Origin: Chitinophagaceae bacterium
GTDB taxonomy: Bacteria > Bacteroidota > Bacteroidia > Chitinophagales > Chitinophagaceae
Assembly (NCBI GenBank): GCA_017307755.1
Contig: JAFKGQ010000019.1
Coordinates: 5,001-69,000, forward strand
Length of the DNA: 64,000 bases
Direction of reading: 5' to 3'
Positions 1-8,861 of the stretch are shown one piece after another; within the stretch, counting starts at the first letter, position 1, and each line of letters starts with the position of its first letter. A model generated the notes under the pieces. That model had not been told where the DNA came from, ran no database searches, and saw only the letters and a program-made list of their open reading frames with translations. Position numbers and translations under genes: made by a program.

Positions 1-18
1 CCATACACGAAAGCCACA

Positions 19-771
19 TCATTTTGTTGCATGAAGGATACTATCGGAAAAGGATACACGAAAAAGAAAAAGCCCATGACCAGGCACTGAAAAGTCCGCA
101 TGCCGATTGTCCTTTCTATGCAATATCTCCTCAAATTGTTCAAGCGTCAGCTTACCCCTCCCCACCTGTAGCATGGTACCAACCAACCCTCTTACCATAC
201 CCCTCAAAAACCGGTTGGCAATCACCTGATACACCAAACAATCATTTTCAACGGTCCACCGGCTCTCCCGTATAGCACAGATAAATGTCTTCACCTGGGT
301 ATTCCGCTTGGAAAAAGAGGTAAAATCCGTATACCGGGAAATAATGGCCGCGGCTGCTTCCAATTGCCCCCTATCCACCTTATAAGGAAAGAAATAAGCC
401 CTGTCATCCAGGAAAGGGTCTTTCCTACGATAGATGTAATACCGATATTCCCTGGCAAGGGCGTCAAATCTGCAATGGTCCTCCTTCCCGACAGGAAAAA
501 TGCTCTTTAATACGACATCCCTGGGAAGAATGGCATTGATATTATATAGCTTACGAGGATCTATAACTCCCTCAAAATCAAAGTGAAAATAATTCTGTAA
601 AGCATGGACCCCCGCATCTGTCCGGGAAGAACCGGTCAACTCAACCCTCTGCCGGAAAAAGATACCCAACGCCTTTTCTACCTCAGCCTGTACGGAGTGG
701 GCGTTCTCCTGGATCTGAAATCCGCTGTAATTCGTCCCTTTATAGGCTACCTCAAGAAAATATCTGGGCAT
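19..771 (-). CDS. truA: tRNA pseudouridine(38-40) synthase TruA
   Basis: TruA isomerises uridines 38-40 in the anticodon stem-loop of many tRNAs to pseudouridine; it acts in the cytosol as a dimer. The 250-residue length is normal for the family. The sequence shows the family core SSRTDAGVHALQ, whose Asp52 is the catalytic nucleophile, and further family-like blocks (YRYYIYRR near residue 110, RFLRGMVRGLVGTM near 190). The start at 771 gives the typical N-terminus MPRYFLEVAYKGTNYSGFQ. It is transcribed away from the DUF4476 gene that lies upstream on the same strand, 94 bp away. Assignment is firm. Confidence 0.97.
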   Translation of the reverse strand: MPRYFLEVAYKGTNYSGFQIQENAHSVQAEVEKALGIFFRQRVELTGSSRTDAGVHALQNYFHFDFEGVIDPRKLYNINAILPRDVVLKSIFPVGKEDHCRFDALAREYRYYIYRRKDPFLDDRAYFFPYKVDRGQLEAAAAIISRYTDFTSFSKRNTQVKTFICAIRESRWTVENDCLVYQVIANRFLRGMVRGLVGTMLQVGRGKLTLEQFEEILHRKDNRHADFSVPGHGLFLFRVSFSDSILHATK

Positions 772-865
772 GAGAAGGCACTGTTAAGAACCAAAGATAG
801 GGGATTGCCAGGGAGTCGATTGTCATCAGAAGCTTGGTTAGGAGGCCAATGAAGATCATCACCGG

Positions 866-2653
866 TCACTTCTGACCTGTCATAGCCCGGAATTTGCCGT
901 TGTACACCGGGTCAGCCAGCAGATCGGTCAATTCCCGGAAATGATCATCTGATACAAAGGGATAGGCGGCTTCAAAGAAGCGGTACTTGCCTGCATCCGA
1001 AGTAAACACCTCGCTCAAGGCTTTTATTTGCTTGGTTGTGAAGCATTTGGTTTTAAAGATCTTTCGGGCAGCCAGTATCCTGTCTTCATCCTTCGCGGCT
1101 TCCAGCATTTTGACCCTCAGCTTATCCACATCATAATCCGAAGCAAAGTTGCGGCAGTCCGAATTCACCACAACTACTTTGGAGACAGCGCTTTTTTGAG
1201 ATGAGTCGGGTTTCCGGTAAAGCTCCCGGCCAGGGGCCTCAGCAGGAGGATTAGAGGAAGGATCCGGTTTATTCTGAGCGGTCTTTTGATCGGGTGCGGT
1301 CGAAATAGAAGGATTATGAGTGGTATCGGGTTTGTTTCGGGCAGTCTTCCGTCCAGTGACAGGAAGAGTGCCTGTTACCGAAGGGTTAAGAGTGGAATCC
1401 GACTTCCCCCGGGCCGCCTTCTGGTCGGCTGTGTGATCGGCAGTGGTAGAGTCTGGCTTGTTTAGGGAAAGTCCCTGCCTGGTAACGGTAGAGTCTGTAT
1501 TGCTCCCGGGCGCTTTCTTCCCGGAGCTTATGTACACATGGATAGTATCCGGGTTATTGCGCACGACGGTTTCCGTTGTGGGAGGCGTCGTGCTATCTGG
1601 TCTGGCGTCTCCCACCGGGTCGGGCTTCTTAGTGCGAAAGAGTGGCGTCTCAGCAGTTGCCTGCGTCCGCATCGAGTCAGACCCGGTACCCGGAATTGTC
1701 GCCGTAGATGCAGGCAGTTTCAAAGTAGTATCCGGGGCCGTTGCGGAAGATGCGCGCTGACCCAAGTCGGAATCGCGTTTGTTCAATGCGACCTCCTTGG
1801 CGATGGTTGTATCTAAAGGGATGATAATGATAACTGTATCGGCTTTTTTTCCCGTAGGTCTATCCGCAAAAGCAATCCGCAGCCCTTTGGGTGTCTTACG
1901 TTCGCTTAATTTATCAATGGTTCCTGCCGGGTAAGCGGTGGTAGAGACGGGGGGGCGGCTTTTGCCGGCAGAATGAGCCGTAACAGGAGAGGCCGCAGTT
2001 TGAGGATGAGCTACAGCGGGTAACGTGGCTATTGTTGCTGTGTCAGTTGAAGAGGGCGTCGTGTGCCCGGCTACGGGCATATTTAAGTCGGGGCGACCGG
2101 CTGAGTCGGGGCGGGCCGAGCCGGTTTGGGCGGCAATGGTGTTTGCGTCTGGTCCGGGCGGTGATTTGACAACAGGGCTGTCCTTCAAGGCCTCTTCCAT
2201 CGCATAGGTATTATACATTACCGCCGTATCACCCACTACCCCTGCCATGAGCTGGGAAAAAGCATCATCTTTTTTGATACCTTCATTATGAACGCTGACA
2301 GGCGGTGGCGCTTTGTCAGCTGTTTTTAACTCCAGCGTCTGTGGATTGAATAGGCCCCACCCCTTTTCTCCAAGGTCTTTCAGTTGAAATTCAAGGTCCT
2401 TCTGGTCGATATCCAGGGTATACAGCTGTTCGGGGAACAATTGTTGGGGAGATCCGATGATGATACGCTGGCTGCCGCCTTTCAGCTGGGAGAGGATCAG
2501 GCGCCCTTTTGCATTCGAACTGAGTGACTTATCCCCCATTTTAACATAGAAGGGCTGGTTATTCTCGGTCTGGATCAGTACAAAGAAATTTTCCTGGGCA
2601 TAACTCTTACCCATCAGTAGGATCAATAAGGAGAACAGGGCATTTCTTAGCAT
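866..2653 (-). CDS. DUF4476 domain protein with a long repetitive linker
   Basis: Exported protein of unknown role. I place the start at 2653 (MLRNALFSLL) rather than 2668, because this puts a clean signal peptide (hydrophobic core, cut after SYAQ) at the N-terminus and because a promoter motif at 2671-2700 would start the transcript near 2664. The last 90 or so residues, beginning near SDCRNFASDYDVDKLR, match the DUF4476 helical domain found in many Bacteroidota secreted proteins. Between the two lies about 350 residues rich in Pro, Thr, Ser, Asp and Lys, with a short unit of the type N/RKPDSTT recurring many times. That linker is probably disordered and may span the periplasm. Function is not known. 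Confidence 0.8.
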   Translation of the reverse strand: MLRNALFSLLILLMGKSYAQENFFVLIQTENNQPFYVKMGDKSLSSNAKGRLILSQLKGGSQRIIIGSPQQLFPEQLYTLDIDQKDLEFQLKDLGEKGWGLFNPQTLELKTADKAPPPVSVHNEGIKKDDAFSQLMAGVVGDTAVMYNTYAMEEALKDSPVVKSPPGPDANTIAAQTGSARPDSAGRPDLNMPVAGHTTPSSTDTATIATLPAVAHPQTAASPVTAHSAGKSRPPVSTTAYPAGTIDKLSERKTPKGLRIAFADRPTGKKADTVIIIIPLDTTIAKEVALNKRDSDLGQRASSATAPDTTLKLPASTATIPGTGSDSMRTQATAETPLFRTKKPDPVGDARPDSTTPPTTETVVRNNPDTIHVYISSGKKAPGSNTDSTVTRQGLSLNKPDSTTADHTADQKAARGKSDSTLNPSVTGTLPVTGRKTARNKPDTTHNPSISTAPDQKTAQNKPDPSSNPPAEAPGRELYRKPDSSQKSAVSKVVVVNSDCRNFASDYDVDKLRVKMLEAAKDEDRILAARKIFKTKCFTTKQIKALSEVFTSDAGKYRFFEAAYPFVSDDHFRELTDLLADPVYNGKFRAMTGQK

Positions 2654-2670
2654 AAAGGACCATTCCAAAG

Positions 2671-2700
2671 CAAACCTACACTAATTTGCTAAAAACGCAA
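2671..2700 (-). promoter_or_regulatory. Candidate Bacteroidota promoter for the DUF4476 gene
   Basis: On the minus strand TTG, 19 bp, then TAGGTTTG, which fits the Bacteroidota consensus TTTG/TTG-N19-21-TAnnTTTG. Transcription would begin near 2664, supporting the start codon at 2653. Motif match only. Confidence 0.45.
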
Positions 2701-2849
2701 TGGGCGGACTCACCGTAATCTATAATTGGTGATTATCTGATATTTATCTGAATGTGCGCTGCAGACATCTGTACTTCGGAAAAGGATGAAGGGAAACCAG
2801 TCGCATGATAAAACTATTATCTTTACGCCCTTTAAATTCATCAACAAAT

Positions 2850-5342
2850 ATGCAAATACGAAAAAGACCCCTTTTTGTCTTGATGGGCCTCCTGTCGGGA
2901 ACGATGTTATTGGCGCAACAACCCACGGAAGATAAGGATGATTCCTGGAAGAAGACCTACAGGGCCACTGCCACTAAGATCAATGACCTGGTGGATACCC
3001 GGCTGGACGTAAAATTCGATTATGATAAATCCTACCTATACGGCAAGGCCTGGATTACGCTGAAGCCGCATTTTTACCCTACGGATTCAGTGGCCTTGGA
3101 TGCCAAAGGAATGGATATCCATAAAGTAGCGCTTGTAAAGGACGGCAAGACAGAGTCTTTGAAATATGACTATGACGGAATGGTCCTGAATATCCATCTG
3201 GACAAAGCTTATAAATATACGGACAAGTACACAGTTTTCATCGACTATACTTCCAAGCCTAATGAGCTGAAGGTAAAAGGCAGCGCGGCGATCACAGACG
3301 CCAAGGGCCTTTATTTTATAAACCCCAAAGGAGAGGAAAAAGGCAAGCCCACCCAGATCTGGACACAAGGCGAGACGGAAGCAAACTCAGCATGGTTTCC
3401 CACCATCGATAAGCCAAACCAGAAGACTACGGAGGAGATCACTATGACAGTGCCGGCAAAATATGTCACCCTTTCCAACGGAAAGCTCTTAGATCAAAAG
3501 GTCAATGGCGACGGCACTCGTACCGACCACTGGAAAATGGACCTCCCCCACGCCCCTTATTTGTTTTTTATGGGAGTAGGCGAATACTCGATCATCAAGG
3601 ACTCCTATAAAGGAAAGGAAGTTAGCTATTACGTTGAAAAAGAATATGCGCCCGTAGCCCGTAGGATCTTTGGCAATACGCCGGAAATGATCGCTTTTTA
3701 CTCCCGGATCACGGGGGTGGATTATCCCTGGCCTAAATATTCGCAGATCGTCGGTCGGGATTATGTCAGCGGCGCCATGGAAAATACCACCAGCACCCTG
3801 CATGGTGAAGGCGCCAACCAGGACGCACGAGAGCTCTCCGATGGCAATGGTTGGGAAGACGTCATTGCCCATGAGCTTTTCCACCAGTGGTTTGGCGACT
3901 ATGTCACTACGGAAAGCTGGAGCAATATCACGCTTAACGAATCTTTTGCAGATTACAGCGAAACCTTGTGGAATGAGTATAAATATGGTAAAGATGCAGG
4001 GGAAGCTGTGAACTACCAGGGTATTCAAAGTTATCTGCAAAACCCGGACAATGCCAGTAAGGACCTCGTACGCTTCCATTATGCCGACAAAGAAGACGTA
4101 TTCGACCAGGTAAGTTATCCCAAAGGCGGACGCATCCTGAATATGCTGCGTAATTATGTTGGAGACAGCGCTTTCTTTAAATCGCTGAATCTATATCTTA
4201 CTACCAACAAATTCAAATCTGCCGAAGCACAGAACCTCCGCCTTGCCTTTGAAGATATCACGGGCCAGGACCTGAACTGGTACTGGAACCAATGGTATTA
4301 TGGCAGCGGGCATCCCAAATTGACGATCGACTATGTTTATGATGACAATGCTCATACTGTAAAGGTCATTATCAATCAGACGCAGGAAACCGACAAGGTC
4401 TTCCGTCTGCCCATCGCCATCGATGTTTATAACGGCGCCACAAAGCAGCGGCATTCGGTATGGGTGGAAGACAAAACGGACACATTCACCTTCACTTATA
4501 AAAACAAGCCCGATCTGGTGAATGTGGATGGAGACAAGATCCTGCTTTGCGAAAAGAAGGACAACAAAACACTTGACAACTTTATTCACCAGTACAAATA
4601 TGCCGGTAAATATGTAGATCGTCGCGAAGCCATCGCTTTTGCCGCAGACCACCAGGACGATGCGAAGGCGCAGGACCTGTTGAAGATGGCTTTAAAAGAT
4701 CGTTTTTACAGACTCCGCAATTTTACAATGTCCAGACTGGATCTGAAAAGGGATGAGATCAAAAAAGGGTTTGAACCCCTCATCGCCGACCTGGCTGCCA
4801 ATGATCCCGACAGAAGGGTAAAAGGTACCGCGGTAGAGCTGTTAGGCACCTATCGTAATCCGGCCTATAAAGGCCTGTTTGCCAAAGCTGCCCTTGACTC
4901 ATCCTATACAGTGGCCGGCAACGCCCTGGCTGCGCTTTCCTCCGTCGACAGCACCACAGCACTTGACCTGGCAAAGAAGTTTATTAAAGCCCCGGCCAAG
5001 GGTGCATTAGCAGCTGCTACTTCCGCCGTATTGATCAAGTCAGGAGACGCCAGCAGCTTTGACGTGATCTCTGATAATTTCGAAAAGATGCCTGTTAACC
5101 AGGAAAAGTTCATGTTCATCAGACCCTATGCAGAACTGATCTCCAAAGTAACAGGTACTGATAAGGTTAAAAGAGGGGTGGACCTGATCGTAAAATTCCG
5201 GGAAGCTATCCCACAAGCTTACCGCAATCAGACTGACCCATTTATCAATAATGCGCTCAGCGGAATTGCCGCCAAAAAGACGGCCGCCGGCTTGCAGGAA
5301 CAAGCAGATTATATAAAATCGAAGGTTCAAAAAGGCTTTTAA
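2850..5342 (+). CDS. M1 family metallopeptidase (aminopeptidase N-like), exported
   Basis: Zinc aminopeptidase that removes N-terminal residues from peptides, probably in the periplasm. Counting from the ATG at 2850, the gluzincin site is H341-E342-L-F-H345, with the third zinc ligand Glu364 exactly 18 residues later (ITLNESFADY). The substrate-binding GAMEN motif is at 308-312. A signal peptide (MQIRKRPLFVLMGLLSG, cut after LLAQ) makes 2850 a better start than the in-frame codon at 2805. The C-terminal 250 residues form a helical HEAT-like region, as in other M1 proteins. A strong terminator follows directly at 5348. It is divergent from the DUF4476 gene. Confidence 0.93.
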   Translation: MQIRKRPLFVLMGLLSGTMLLAQQPTEDKDDSWKKTYRATATKINDLVDTRLDVKFDYDKSYLYGKAWITLKPHFYPTDSVALDAKGMDIHKVALVKDGKTESLKYDYDGMVLNIHLDKAYKYTDKYTVFIDYTSKPNELKVKGSAAITDAKGLYFINPKGEEKGKPTQIWTQGETEANSAWFPTIDKPNQKTTEEITMTVPAKYVTLSNGKLLDQKVNGDGTRTDHWKMDLPHAPYLFFMGVGEYSIIKDSYKGKEVSYYVEKEYAPVARRIFGNTPEMIAFYSRITGVDYPWPKYSQIVGRDYVSGAMENTTSTLHGEGANQDARELSDGNGWEDVIAHELFHQWFGDYVTTESWSNITLNESFADYSETLWNEYKYGKDAGEAVNYQGIQSYLQNPDNASKDLVRFHYADKEDVFDQVSYPKGGRILNMLRNYVGDSAFFKSLNLYLTTNKFKSAEAQNLRLAFEDITGQDLNWYWNQWYYGSGHPKLTIDYVYDDNAHTVKVIINQTQETDKVFRLPIAIDVYNGATKQRHSVWVEDKTDTFTFTYKNKPDLVNVDGDKILLCEKKDNKTLDNFIHQYKYAGKYVDRREAIAFAADHQDDAKAQDLLKMALKDRFYRLRNFTMSRLDLKRDEIKKGFEPLIADLAANDPDRRVKGTAVELLGTYRNPAYKGLFAKAALDSSYTVAGNALAALSSVDSTTALDLAKKFIKAPAKGALAAATSAVLIKSGDASSFDVISDNFEKMPVNQEKFMFIRPYAELISKVTGTDKVKRGVDLIVKFREAIPQAYRNQTDPFINNALSGIAAKKTAAGLQEQADYIKSKVQKGF

Positions 5343-5347
5343 TAAGG

Positions 5348-5380
5348 AAGGGGGCGGTTGGAACCGCCCCCTTCTTTTAA
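5348..5380 (+). terminator. Rho-independent terminator after the M1 peptidase
   Basis: GC-rich perfect hairpin (gaagggggcggtt / aaccgcccccttc, 2-nt loop) followed by ttttaa. It lies between convergent genes and could act in both directions. Confidence 0.9.
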
Positions 5381-5384
5381 TATC

Positions 5385-6191
5385 TTACCAGCTGCCCCCG
5401 GCGCCACCACCACCGCCACTTCCACCACCAAACCCACCGAAGCCGCCACCGCCTCCGCCTCCTCCGCCACCACCGCCCCAGCCGCCACCTCTGCCGGCAC
5501 TGCCGATCATGTCCCCGATGATAAAAGGCAGGATACCCGAACCGCCAAAGAGGCCGCCCCCTCCCCTGCCGCCGCCACGGCTGATCAGGATGACGATGAT
5601 GATCCCTACGATAACCAGGAACCCAATGATATTTCCACCACTTCCCCTGTGTCTTCTGGCCCCGTTGTCATATCCCGCCGGCGCCTTATATTCTCCCGCA
5701 GCCGCCTTGATGATGGCATCTGCAGCACTGCTGAATCCCCGGTAATAGTTGTCCGCGTCACCACCTTTGAAATTGGGTATGATCTCATTATCCACAATCT
5801 CCTTGGCCGTGATATCCGGGACGGAACCCTCCATGCCATAACCCGTGGCTATATACACCTTCCGCTCTTTTATGGCCGCGAGGATCACGACACCATTGTT
5901 TGTTTTTTTATTCCCAACACCCCAGTCCCTGAGTATTTTCAGCGCATAATCCTCGATGGCGTCATCCCCGATGGTAGACACCGTAATGACAGCTATCTGT
6001 ACAGAGGTGCTGTCATCATAAGCCACGAGCTTATTCTCCAGGGCTGCTGTCTGATCGCTCGTCATGACATGGGCAAAGTCATTCACCAGCCGGGGAGGGT
6101 TGGGTTTAGCGGGAATGTTCTGTCCATAAGATCGCAAGCCGGCCGGCAGCAACCATGAAAAGATTAAAATTATAGATAGGAATTTCTTCAT
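5385..6191 (-). CDS. TPM domain membrane protein with glycine-rich tail
   Basis: Third gene of a lemA-TPM-TPM operon. The start at 6191 gives a signal peptide (MKKFLSIILIFSWLLPAG) and lies 10 bp after the preceding gene. The TPM fold (about residues 30-165) shows LVNDFAHVMT, IQIAVITV, GVGNKKTNNGVVILAA and the VPDITAKEIVDNEIIP block. A transmembrane helix (IGFLVIVGIIIVILIS) follows, then a tail of roughly 70 residues made almost only of Gly, Ser, Trp, Phe and Ala. TPM proteins are linked to envelope integrity and photosystem repair in other bacteria; the precise role here is unknown. Confidence 0.88.
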   Translation of the reverse strand: MKKFLSIILIFSWLLPAGLRSYGQNIPAKPNPPRLVNDFAHVMTSDQTAALENKLVAYDDSTSVQIAVITVSTIGDDAIEDYALKILRDWGVGNKKTNNGVVILAAIKERKVYIATGYGMEGSVPDITAKEIVDNEIIPNFKGGDADNYYRGFSSAADAIIKAAAGEYKAPAGYDNGARRHRGSGGNIIGFLVIVGIIIVILISRGGGRGGGGLFGGSGILPFIIGDMIGSAGRGGGWGGGGGGGGGGGGFGGFGGGSGGGGGAGGSW

Positions 6192-6201
6192 TTCGCAGAT
6201 T

Positions 6202-6660
6202 CTATTTGCCAAATACAATATCGTCCGGCAGCTCATTGATATCGCCTTCCTTATCGTAAGGAAAATGCGTACGCAATGCTTCGCCGATTTCTCCTATTAT
6301 TTTTGCGATGCCATCGGCATAATTTGCTTTGTTGAATTCAGCAAGCATTTGCCGGACCTCTTTCTCCCAGAACTCATTCCCCACCTTCTCGTGGATCCCC
6401 TGGTCCCCCATGATGGCCAGCTGTCTGTCCTTCAAAGCCACATAGACCAATACGCCATTGCGAGCAGCCGTCTTGTCCATTTTCAATATGGAAAATACCT
6501 CTGCCGCCCTGTCAAGCGGGGCGACATATTTGCAACGACTTTCGACAAATACCCGTATCTCACCGCTCGTTTGCTTTTCCGCTGCCTGGATGGCCGCAAC
6601 GATCTGCTGTTTTTCGGCATCTGAAAAGAATTCTTTCCGCCTGAAAAAAGGGATTTTCAA
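6202..6660 (-). CDS. TPM domain protein, short form
   Basis: 152 residues, almost entirely one TPM domain: FSDAEKQQIVAAIQAAEKQTSGEIRVF at the start, then DKTAARNGVLVYVALKDRQLAIMGDQGI and a helical C-terminus. There is no signal peptide or membrane helix, so it differs from its neighbour at 5385, which has both. This pairing of one soluble and one anchored TPM protein behind LemA is common in Bacteroidota. It is separated from lemA by 48 bp that hold a GC-rich hairpin. Confidence 0.88.
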   Translation of the reverse strand: MKIPFFRRKEFFSDAEKQQIVAAIQAAEKQTSGEIRVFVESRCKYVAPLDRAAEVFSILKMDKTAARNGVLVYVALKDRQLAIMGDQGIHEKVGNEFWEKEVRQMLAEFNKANYADGIAKIIGEIGEALRTHFPYDKEGDINELPDDIVFGK

Positions 6661-6676
6661 AGCAAGTGTTTTTTAA

Positions 6677-6699
6677 GCCGGCGGTTTTTCTCCGCCGGC
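6677..6699 (-). other. Intercistronic hairpin between lemA and the TPM gene
   Basis: gccggcgg and ccgccggc pair perfectly over a 7-nt loop. On the minus strand no T run follows the stem, so it is more likely an mRNA-stabilising or attenuating hairpin inside the operon than a full terminator. Confidence 0.5.
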
Positions 6700-6708
6700 C
6701 GTTAGTAT

Positions 6709-7302
6709 TTATTTAATATTGAACTGGATGTCGGGAGCATTCTCGCTGCCAGGATCCGCTTTGTAATAGGGTTTCTCGTGGTATCCGAAGATGCCGGCGA
6801 AAATATTGTTAGGGAAAGTCTTCACCTTCAGGTTGTAGGTATTGACGGTGGAATTGAAGTCCCGTCGTGCTACGTTGATACGGTTTTCCGTACCTTCTAT
6901 TTGGGTCTGGAAGTTTTTGAACTGTTCTGTGGTCTTCAGGTCGGGATAGGCTTCCGCTACTGCCATCAGTCTGCTGAAAGACCCTTGCAGTTGAGCCTGA
7001 GCCCGTTGGTATGCGCCTAGAGAGGCGGAGTCATTGATATCGACAGTTACAGACGTAGCTTTGGCCCGGGCGGCGATAACTTCCTTCAAAGTGGATTTTT
7101 CAAAATTTGCTGACCCTTCGATGACTTTTATCACGCTGTTATACAAGTCGGTACGGCGCTGATAATTAGTCTCTACATTACTCCAGGAGGTCTTTACTCC
7201 CTGGTCCACCTGGACGAGCCCGTTGTATGCATTACAGCCACAACCACCCAGTAACAGAATAAAGACCACTACTACGATCAAGGTCAGATTCTTCGTGCTC
7301 AT
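6709..7302 (-). CDS. LemA family lipoprotein
   Basis: First gene of the lemA-TPM-TPM operon. 197 residues: an N-terminal hydrophobic stretch ending in a lipobox-like LLLGGCGCN, then the helical LemA domain with the typical blocks YNGLVQVDQGVKTSWSNVE, YQRRTDLYNSVIKVIEG and ALGAYQRAQAQLQGSFSRL-like sequence, and a C-terminal IAGIFGY-EKPYYKAD-type ending. LemA proteins are alpha-helical membrane-attached proteins of uncertain function that accompany TPM proteins. Upstream lies hairpin element copy A (7330-7469). Confidence 0.92.
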   Translation of the reverse strand: MSTKNLTLIVVVVFILLLGGCGCNAYNGLVQVDQGVKTSWSNVETNYQRRTDLYNSVIKVIEGSANFEKSTLKEVIAARAKATSVTVDINDSASLGAYQRAQAQLQGSFSRLMAVAEAYPDLKTTEQFKNFQTQIEGTENRINVARRDFNSTVNTYNLKVKTFPNNIFAGIFGYHEKPYYKADPGSENAPDIQFNIK

Positions 7303-7329
7303 TTTTTAAAATTTTAGGTTTTATTGCCT

Positions 7330-7469
7330 GCAATTGGACATTCTTTTAATTTAGTCCAATTGCGTCAAATATCTAATAACTGATAACTTCGTCGGAACGT
7401 CGTCCCTCGTTCCTCCTCGTTCGTAACCTTCGCTACGCTCGGTTACGGCCAACGAACCTTTGGTTCGTT
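7330..7469. repeat. Hairpin repeat element, copy A
   Basis: Begins with a perfect 10-bp inverted repeat (gcaattggac / gtccaattgc) around a 14-nt AT-rich loop, then a stretch beginning caaatatc, and ends with the palindrome aacgaacctttggttcgtt at 7451-7469. Copy B at 8707-8790 has the same order with a different stem sequence. Copy A also holds an extra palindrome at 7424-7446, similar to one at 16507. The 231-bp gap between the lemA start and the DUF6807 gene otherwise shows nothing I recognise. Confidence 0.7.
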
Positions 7470-7534
7470 CTGGTAGCCAAAATTAGTGTTTTTGCCGGGT
7501 CAGGGCGCATATTTTAGGCAGATAGCGTCTATTC

Positions 7535-8584
7535 TTACTCCGGCCGGGTAAAAGCGTCGGTGAGCTCCTGTATCCTGCCGGTGGACAGCCTGTTCTTTCC
7601 TGCGGCAATGACTATGCGATAACGGAATACGACGGATCTCCCCTTTTCCAGGCGAAAGTTCATCGTTTCCTTGTCTTTACTAAAAATTTTCTGTCCCAGC
7701 GGGTTAGCCGCAAACAGACCATATCCCCGGGCATGCCAGTAGGTGGGATAGCCGGGATTATTCGGATGATCGATGACTAGTACGCTGAGGGTATCCTGCT
7801 GCTTCTTCCCATATAACATACACCAGGCGCCTCTTGTTCCCCAGGCGCTGTCTCCTGTTTTACCCTCGCTGGTGAGATAGGTGCCGTTGATATCGGGTGC
7901 ATTACCGGCTGCCACCTTTGTGACGATCCCTTTGTCGTCTACAAATTCCGCTGGGACATTGGAAGGGATCTGCAGCTCGCGGGTGACCCGCAGTCCGAGC
8001 ACACCGTCCTTTGCATCGGGGAAGTTGACATCCTGCATGGCTGTCAATGTGGTGGAGCGATCGATGATCCTCTCATCCGTAGTGGCAGTGAATATAAAAA
8101 TGGTGTTCTCCTGCAGGAGCACATTCTTCTTTTGATCCGTCCAGCTGGCGTCATACTGTAATATTCCTTTATCGCCGCCCTTTTTTACCCTGATATTAGT
8201 GGCCATTATAATACTATCTGTTCTTATCCAGCCATAGCCATGCTTTTTTTCTGCGGGAATGGCGTAGGAATTGTTCCAGAAATCAAGCCCATTGACATTT
8301 TCATAATCAAACCAAAGCCCGATGTGGTGCGGATGATCAACGGGTTCGCCCGGGCGGGGCTTGATGGGGAATCCTCTTGTGATCAGCTGGCCATCCGGGG
8401 CATAGATGGGATATAGGACGGGTTTTTCCAGCGTATCCGGGTAGATAAATTCGGTGAAAGGCGCTCCTCCTGCCGTGACAGTTACCTTGCGACCGGCAGG
8501 GTCCGACTGGACCCTGACATCCACAGGCCGGGACCGTTGAGCCATCAGCGAAACCGCCGGCACTAATGACAATAAAGTAAACAT
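7535..8584 (-). CDS. DUF6807 (PmoA-like) family exported protein
   Basis: I start it at 8584 (MFTLLSLVPAVSLMAQ), which gives a signal peptide; an in-frame codon at 8653 would put charged residues ahead of it. The mature part has family-typical blocks such as YPIYAPDGQLITRGFP, DHPHHIGLWFDYENVNGLDFW and GTRGAWCMLYGK. The family was named after methane oxygenase PmoA but has no relation to that enzyme. In Bacteroidota and Planctomycetes it sits with Gfo/Idh/MocA oxidoreductases in sugar or glycoside catabolism loci, as here (8862, divergent). The enzymatic role is unproven. Confidence 0.82.
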   Translation of the reverse strand: MFTLLSLVPAVSLMAQRSRPVDVRVQSDPAGRKVTVTAGGAPFTEFIYPDTLEKPVLYPIYAPDGQLITRGFPIKPRPGEPVDHPHHIGLWFDYENVNGLDFWNNSYAIPAEKKHGYGWIRTDSIIMATNIRVKKGGDKGILQYDASWTDQKKNVLLQENTIFIFTATTDERIIDRSTTLTAMQDVNFPDAKDGVLGLRVTRELQIPSNVPAEFVDDKGIVTKVAAGNAPDINGTYLTSEGKTGDSAWGTRGAWCMLYGKKQQDTLSVLVIDHPNNPGYPTYWHARGYGLFAANPLGQKIFSKDKETMNFRLEKGRSVVFRYRIVIAAGKNRLSTGRIQELTDAFTRPE

Positions 8585-8706
8585 TGATGATAATAATGTA
8601 CAATATCTGTAGCAACGAAAACGATTGCGTAAAAAGCAGGTGAGAGCAAGCATAAACAGGCGATTTTTTACATGGTAAGATATCCTAAATTAGTAAATTT
8701 ACCTGA

Positions 8707-8790
8707 GCGCCATCGAGCATTTAAAAAATTTAGCCCGATGGCGCCAAATATCCAATGTCTGACCTTCGGTCAACGAACCTTTGGTTCGTT
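8707..8790. repeat. Hairpin repeat element, copy B
   Basis: Stem gcgccatcg-a-gc pairs with gc-c-cgatggcgc around a 14-nt loop like that of copy A. Then comes caaatatccaatgtctga and the 19-bp palindrome aacgaacctttggttcgtt at 8772-8790, identical to that in copy A. It lies in the intergenic region between the divergent DUF6807 and oxidoreductase genes. Confidence 0.7.
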
Positions 8791-8861
8791 CCTGGGTTGC
8801 CGACAGTAAAAAGTCTTCTGTCAGCGATTAGCTTGATCCTTCAATTAAAACACACTTCAGT

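Noticed and set aside
5445..5620. Low-complexity GC-rich tract that could be taken for a tandem repeat or CRISPR-like array
   Set aside because: It encodes the glycine-rich tail of the TPM protein; unit lengths are irregular and no spacers are present.
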